NCBI GenBank assembly: GCA_023458215.1
Contig: JAEXAJ010000064.1
Coordinates: 1-19,488, forward strand
DNA: 19,488 nucleotides
Reading direction: 5' to 3'
From: Bacteroidota bacterium
Lineage (GTDB): Bacteria > Bacteroidota > Bacteroidia > Bacteroidales > Bacteroidaceae
Part shown: piece after piece, positions 16,995 through 19,488 of the stretch
Position numbering within the stretch: the first letter of the stretch is position 1
Layout: each line of letters opens with the position of its first letter
Notes under the pieces: model-generated
Databases searched by the model: none
The model's input: the letters and a program-made list of their open reading frames with translations, nothing else
What the model was told of the DNA's origin: nothing
Made by a program: the position numbers and the translations under genes

Positions 16995-18092
16995 TTAATT
17001 GAATGTCACGTCCTGGGTGATATTCAACGCCCAATCGGCTACCGTTACCGTAAGGTTCAGCACTGCGGGGTTGATATCCTTGTCCGGATCATCCACACCT
17101 ATGCCTTTGATGGTGGCGGTGATGGTATAGGTGGAATTACGGCTGATGGTGGCGTCCCCTTTACCTGTGGTGGCAGTGCCTACATTAGTGCTGCCTTCCT
17201 TGATGATGGTTCCCGGCTGTATTTTGTTCACCACTACAGGATAATACACATCTTTTGCTGCGGTAGCACCAGCGCCGTCCGGATCGAAACTTCCGAAGAT
17301 AACGAGTTTTGTAGGTGTGGTTGCATTATGGGCAAAGGTGTAGAACCAATAAGGAGTGGTATGGGCGGCACTTGTGATTGCTTGATTAAGCGCGGTTTGC
17401 AAACCGGGATTCGTGGCATCCACTTTTCCGCTCATAGGTACTGACACTACCGGTGTACCCGGGTCTACATTCGATTTGGTATTGGCGTTGTGCAGGAATA
17501 TTTTCTTTGCCGTGAAAGTGGCGGCGGAATATTGTCCTCCGGGCTCAAAAGCAGTTTTGATACTGTTTATCGCTACTCGTGCCACCAGGCGGCTCAGCTC
17601 CGCTGTGAGATTAGAGGTTGTTCCGGCTGTCAGGGTGAAAGTAGTGTTTGTGCTTGACTTTATATCTCCCGACATGGGCAGTGCCGTAGCGGTTTGTGTC
17701 AGGTCTATGGTCTTTGCTATAAAGGCGTCTTTTGTGGTTACTCCGGCAAAATGATTTGCCGGTGCGTTGGCCACCACAATTCCCGTACAGTTGGTTCCTG
17801 GGTTGCAGTTCACGCTTATACCGGAAGTGGAAGTGAACTCTTGAATGATATTGACGCTTTTATCGCTGTTGAATATGGCTACAGCTACCCGTCCTACTGT
17901 GTTCTCATTGGCCTCTGTAGGCAATGTCGAACCTGTGCTTCTAGTGTCGGTCGGTGTTCCTGTGAGAGTCAGCATCAGCCTTGCTTCCATCTTCTGCGGT
18001 GGTTCTTGATTCTCGTTTTCTTCACTTCCGCATGCGGTGAGTGAAAGGGTTGCCGCTGCCAGCATCGCCCATAAGTAGTTTCCAGTTTTCAT
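16995..18092 (-). CDS. Major fimbrillin, FimA/Mfa1 family lipoprotein
   Basis: This 365-residue protein is the likely main shaft subunit. It has a lipoprotein signal peptide (LAAATLSLTAC, C21), an acidic linker, and then a fimbrillin N-terminal domain. R51 in TDTRSTGS lies where trypsin-like processing frees the polymerising strand in Porphyromonas FimA and Mfa1. This site is inferred, since Bacteroides uses other proteases. Recognisable segments are VGRVAVAIFNSDKSVN (about 66-81), a Thr/Ala-rich middle, and a final VTVADWALNITQDVTFN matching the C-terminal strand used in strand exchange. Low Cys and aromatic content fits a secreted polymer. It follows the DUF3868-like gene by 47 bases and precedes the FimB/Mfa2 gene by 41 bases, the usual order in Bacteroidales fimbrial operons. 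No -7 box was found directly upstream. Confidence 0.87.
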   Translation of the reverse strand: MKTGNYLWAMLAAATLSLTACGSEENENQEPPQKMEARLMLTLTGTPTDTRSTGSTLPTEANENTVGRVAVAIFNSDKSVNIIQEFTSTSGISVNCNPGTNCTGIVVANAPANHFAGVTTKDAFIAKTIDLTQTATALPMSGDIKSSTNTTFTLTAGTTSNLTAELSRLVARVAINSIKTAFEPGGQYSAATFTAKKIFLHNANTKSNVDPGTPVVSVPMSGKVDATNPGLQTALNQAITSAAHTTPYWFYTFAHNATTPTKLVIFGSFDPDGAGATAAKDVYYPVVVNKIQPGTIIKEGSTNVGTATTGKGDATISRNSTYTITATIKGIGVDDPDKDINPAVLNLTVTVADWALNITQDVTFN

Positions 18093-18139
18093 GTATATTC
18101 GTTTTTAATGATTGATGTTTAATGTTCAATTACGGATGA

Positions 18140-19488
18140 TTACCTCTTTAATTCCTGCAAGGCCGTTTTCGCCTGTTCCACTCCCGCGGCTGCTGCCATG
18201 GTCAGGTAGACTTCGGCTTTGTCCCTGTTTCCTTCGAGCAGGCAGAGGATACCCATGTTGTTGTAAGCCATCGGCAGGGTGGAGAAACGTTCCAGGTATT
18301 GGCGTGCCCTCCCTGTATCCCCTTTGGTGAGTGCCACCGCCGCCGCATTGATATTGGCTTCGGGGCTGTCGGGGAACAACCGTGCGGCAAGATCCAGCAC
18401 GTCATTGTATTCGGTAGAACCTTTGGGATAAGTGCCCGCCACTGCAAAGAACTCGTTCAACCGCAAGGCCCGTTGTGCTCCCGTGCGGAAGAGCCTCAGG
18501 CTCTCGGCTGCGTCCAGCGGTTTTCGGGTGTACTCTATCCGGTAGTCCACACGCATCACTGTGGGGAATATCTTTTCCGCCAGATACTTGTAGGGCTTTC
18601 CGTCGGCCAGGTTCATCAACATGCGTTCACGTCCTTTGCTGATGTCCACATTATTAATAAGGTCGAGGGTAGCTTCGCGCAGCATCATGTCGCTTTGCTT
18701 GACCAATGCCCCTATCGAATCCCAGTCTTCGGGAATCCATGTCACTTCGAGGGGTGCGCCCGCTGTAAGACGGTTTTCCCGGAGATACTCTTTGAGCTTC
18801 AAAGCACGTATCAGTGCGTTTGTTTCATTCTTTTTCAGGTTGCCTACGGGTGCGCCGAAACCTGTAATCTTCACTTTAGTCAGTTCTGTTCCGGCTTCTT
18901 GCCTAACGCTTCGCAAGGCATCGCGCAATCGGTAGTATATCTCGAAGTTCTGCTTTTCTTCGGATAGGTCGCCCAGTTGCTTTTCCTCCTTCTTTTGCTT
19001 GTCTTGCTCAAAGTAGGGGATGGAGCCTGTGAGGGTATGCAGGGTGTCTTTGTCCGGTGCGGGTTCAATGAAGTTCACCCAAGAGAGGTATCTTTTGTTT
19101 GTGCCATTATCCCATACGGAGGTGCGTGCTTTTGGCAGATGTAATCCATCTGCTATCTTGTCCTCGTAGATATTTCCTGTCTTCCCGTGGCAGGCACATT
19201 CCTGAGAGCGTATTATCAGTACGGCCTCCTTCATCCACTGCTCGTAGGGCACTGTCACCTGATAGCGGAAGGAACGGGACGTTTCCACATCGTTCCTTAT
19301 GACTACCGCGGGTATGGGTGCGGGCTTCTTGCTCTTGGAGAATGCTTGTTCCCTTTGATATACCCTTTGCTTTTCCGCCCCGTTGATGAGTACGGCAGGC
19401 AGTTCTTGCTCATTGTCCCCGTTGATAAGTACGGGTGTTACAGTGAGCGATTCATCGGCGGGCATTCTGAGCCCTTCGAAGTCCACGG
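18140..19488 (-). CDS. DUF3868-like fimbrial operon protein with OmpA-like segment and TPR tail (N-terminus outside window)
   Basis: At least 449 codons are visible; the gene runs off the right edge and the signal peptide is missing. The in-frame GTG at 19486 is taken as an internal Val, because the visible start (VDFEGLRMPADESLTVTPVL) already lies within a DUF3868-type beta domain. The next part has CACHGK and a membrane-distal domain. A later segment KVKITGFGAPVGNLKKNE with ALKLKEYLREN resembles a diverged OmpA-type domain, and the last 100 or so residues are TPR-like (AYNNMGILCLLEGNRDKAEVYL). Proteins of this kind precede the fimbrillin in many Bacteroidales fimbrial operons, often after a DUF3575 gene, which may lie just beyond the window. 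The role in assembly is unknown. The OmpA and TPR calls are by pattern, with moderate confidence. Confidence 0.78.
   Translation of the reverse strand, partial: VDFEGLRMPADESLTVTPVLINGDNEQELPAVLINGAEKQRVYQREQAFSKSKKPAPIPAVVIRNDVETSRSFRYQVTVPYEQWMKEAVLIIRSQECACHGKTGNIYEDKIADGLHLPKARTSVWDNGTNKRYLSWVNFIEPAPDKDTLHTLTGSIPYFEQDKQKKEEKQLGDLSEEKQNFEIYYRLRDALRSVRQEAGTELTKVKITGFGAPVGNLKKNETNALIRALKLKEYLRENRLTAGAPLEVTWIPEDWDSIGALVKQSDMMLREATLDLINNVDISKGRERMLMNLADGKPYKYLAEKIFPTVMRVDYRIEYTRKPLDAAESLRLFRTGAQRALRLNEFFAVAGTYPKGSTEYNDVLDLAARLFPDSPEANINAAAVALTKGDTGRARQYLERFSTLPMAYNNMGILCLLEGNRDKAEVYLTMAAAAGVEQAKTALQELKR

Noticed and set aside
18093..18139. Possible invertible promoter or separate promoter before the fimbrillin
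   Set aside because: No flanking inverted repeats and no TAnnTTTG box were found in this gap; any switch would lie upstream of position 19488.

Overview
The window looks like chromosome from a gut-type Bacteroides (order Bacteroidales). Three things point there: a SusC/SusD (RagA/RagB) pair, a FimA/Mfa-type fimbrial operon, and four intergenic boxes matching the Bacteroides sigma factor -7 consensus TAnnTTTG. No rRNA, tRNA, CRISPR array, transposase or phage gene was seen.

Positions 1-8884 (+ strand) hold an MFS efflux transporter of the Fsr type, a secreted zinc metalloprotease with HExxHxxGxxH and a metzincin-like Met-turn, and a tightly spaced susC/susD pair. A long imperfect inverted repeat built on a 7-base unit separates the protease from susC. 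No carbohydrate-active enzyme lies next to the transporter pair, so peptide or protein use fits better than glycan use; this is inference.

Positions 8885-13302 hold two paralogous proteins (AAA-ATPase-like domain plus PD-(D/E)XK nuclease domain) facing each other. Between them lies an AlkC-type DNA alkylation repair glycosylase with a C-terminal Ig-like domain. The alkC gene is clearly AT-richer than the loci on either side. Each AAA/nuclease gene has its own -7 box, and alkC may be read through from the first one.

Positions 13303-13708 hold no convincing gene. They contain a good minus-strand terminator and several perfect hairpins with a duplicated 13-base word. On the minus strand this would be an unusually long, structured 3' UTR of the fimbrial operon.

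Positions 13709-19488 (- strand, transcribed right to left) are a fimbrial operon: a DUF3868-like protein with an OmpA-like segment and TPR tail (N-terminus outside the window), a major fimbrillin lipoprotein, a FimB/Mfa2-type anchor lipoprotein, and a 774-residue tip-like lipoprotein ending in a FISUMP-type domain. The tip gene is AT-richer than its three partners, suggesting separate exchange or fast divergence. Its promoter and any phase-variable switch would lie beyond position 19488.
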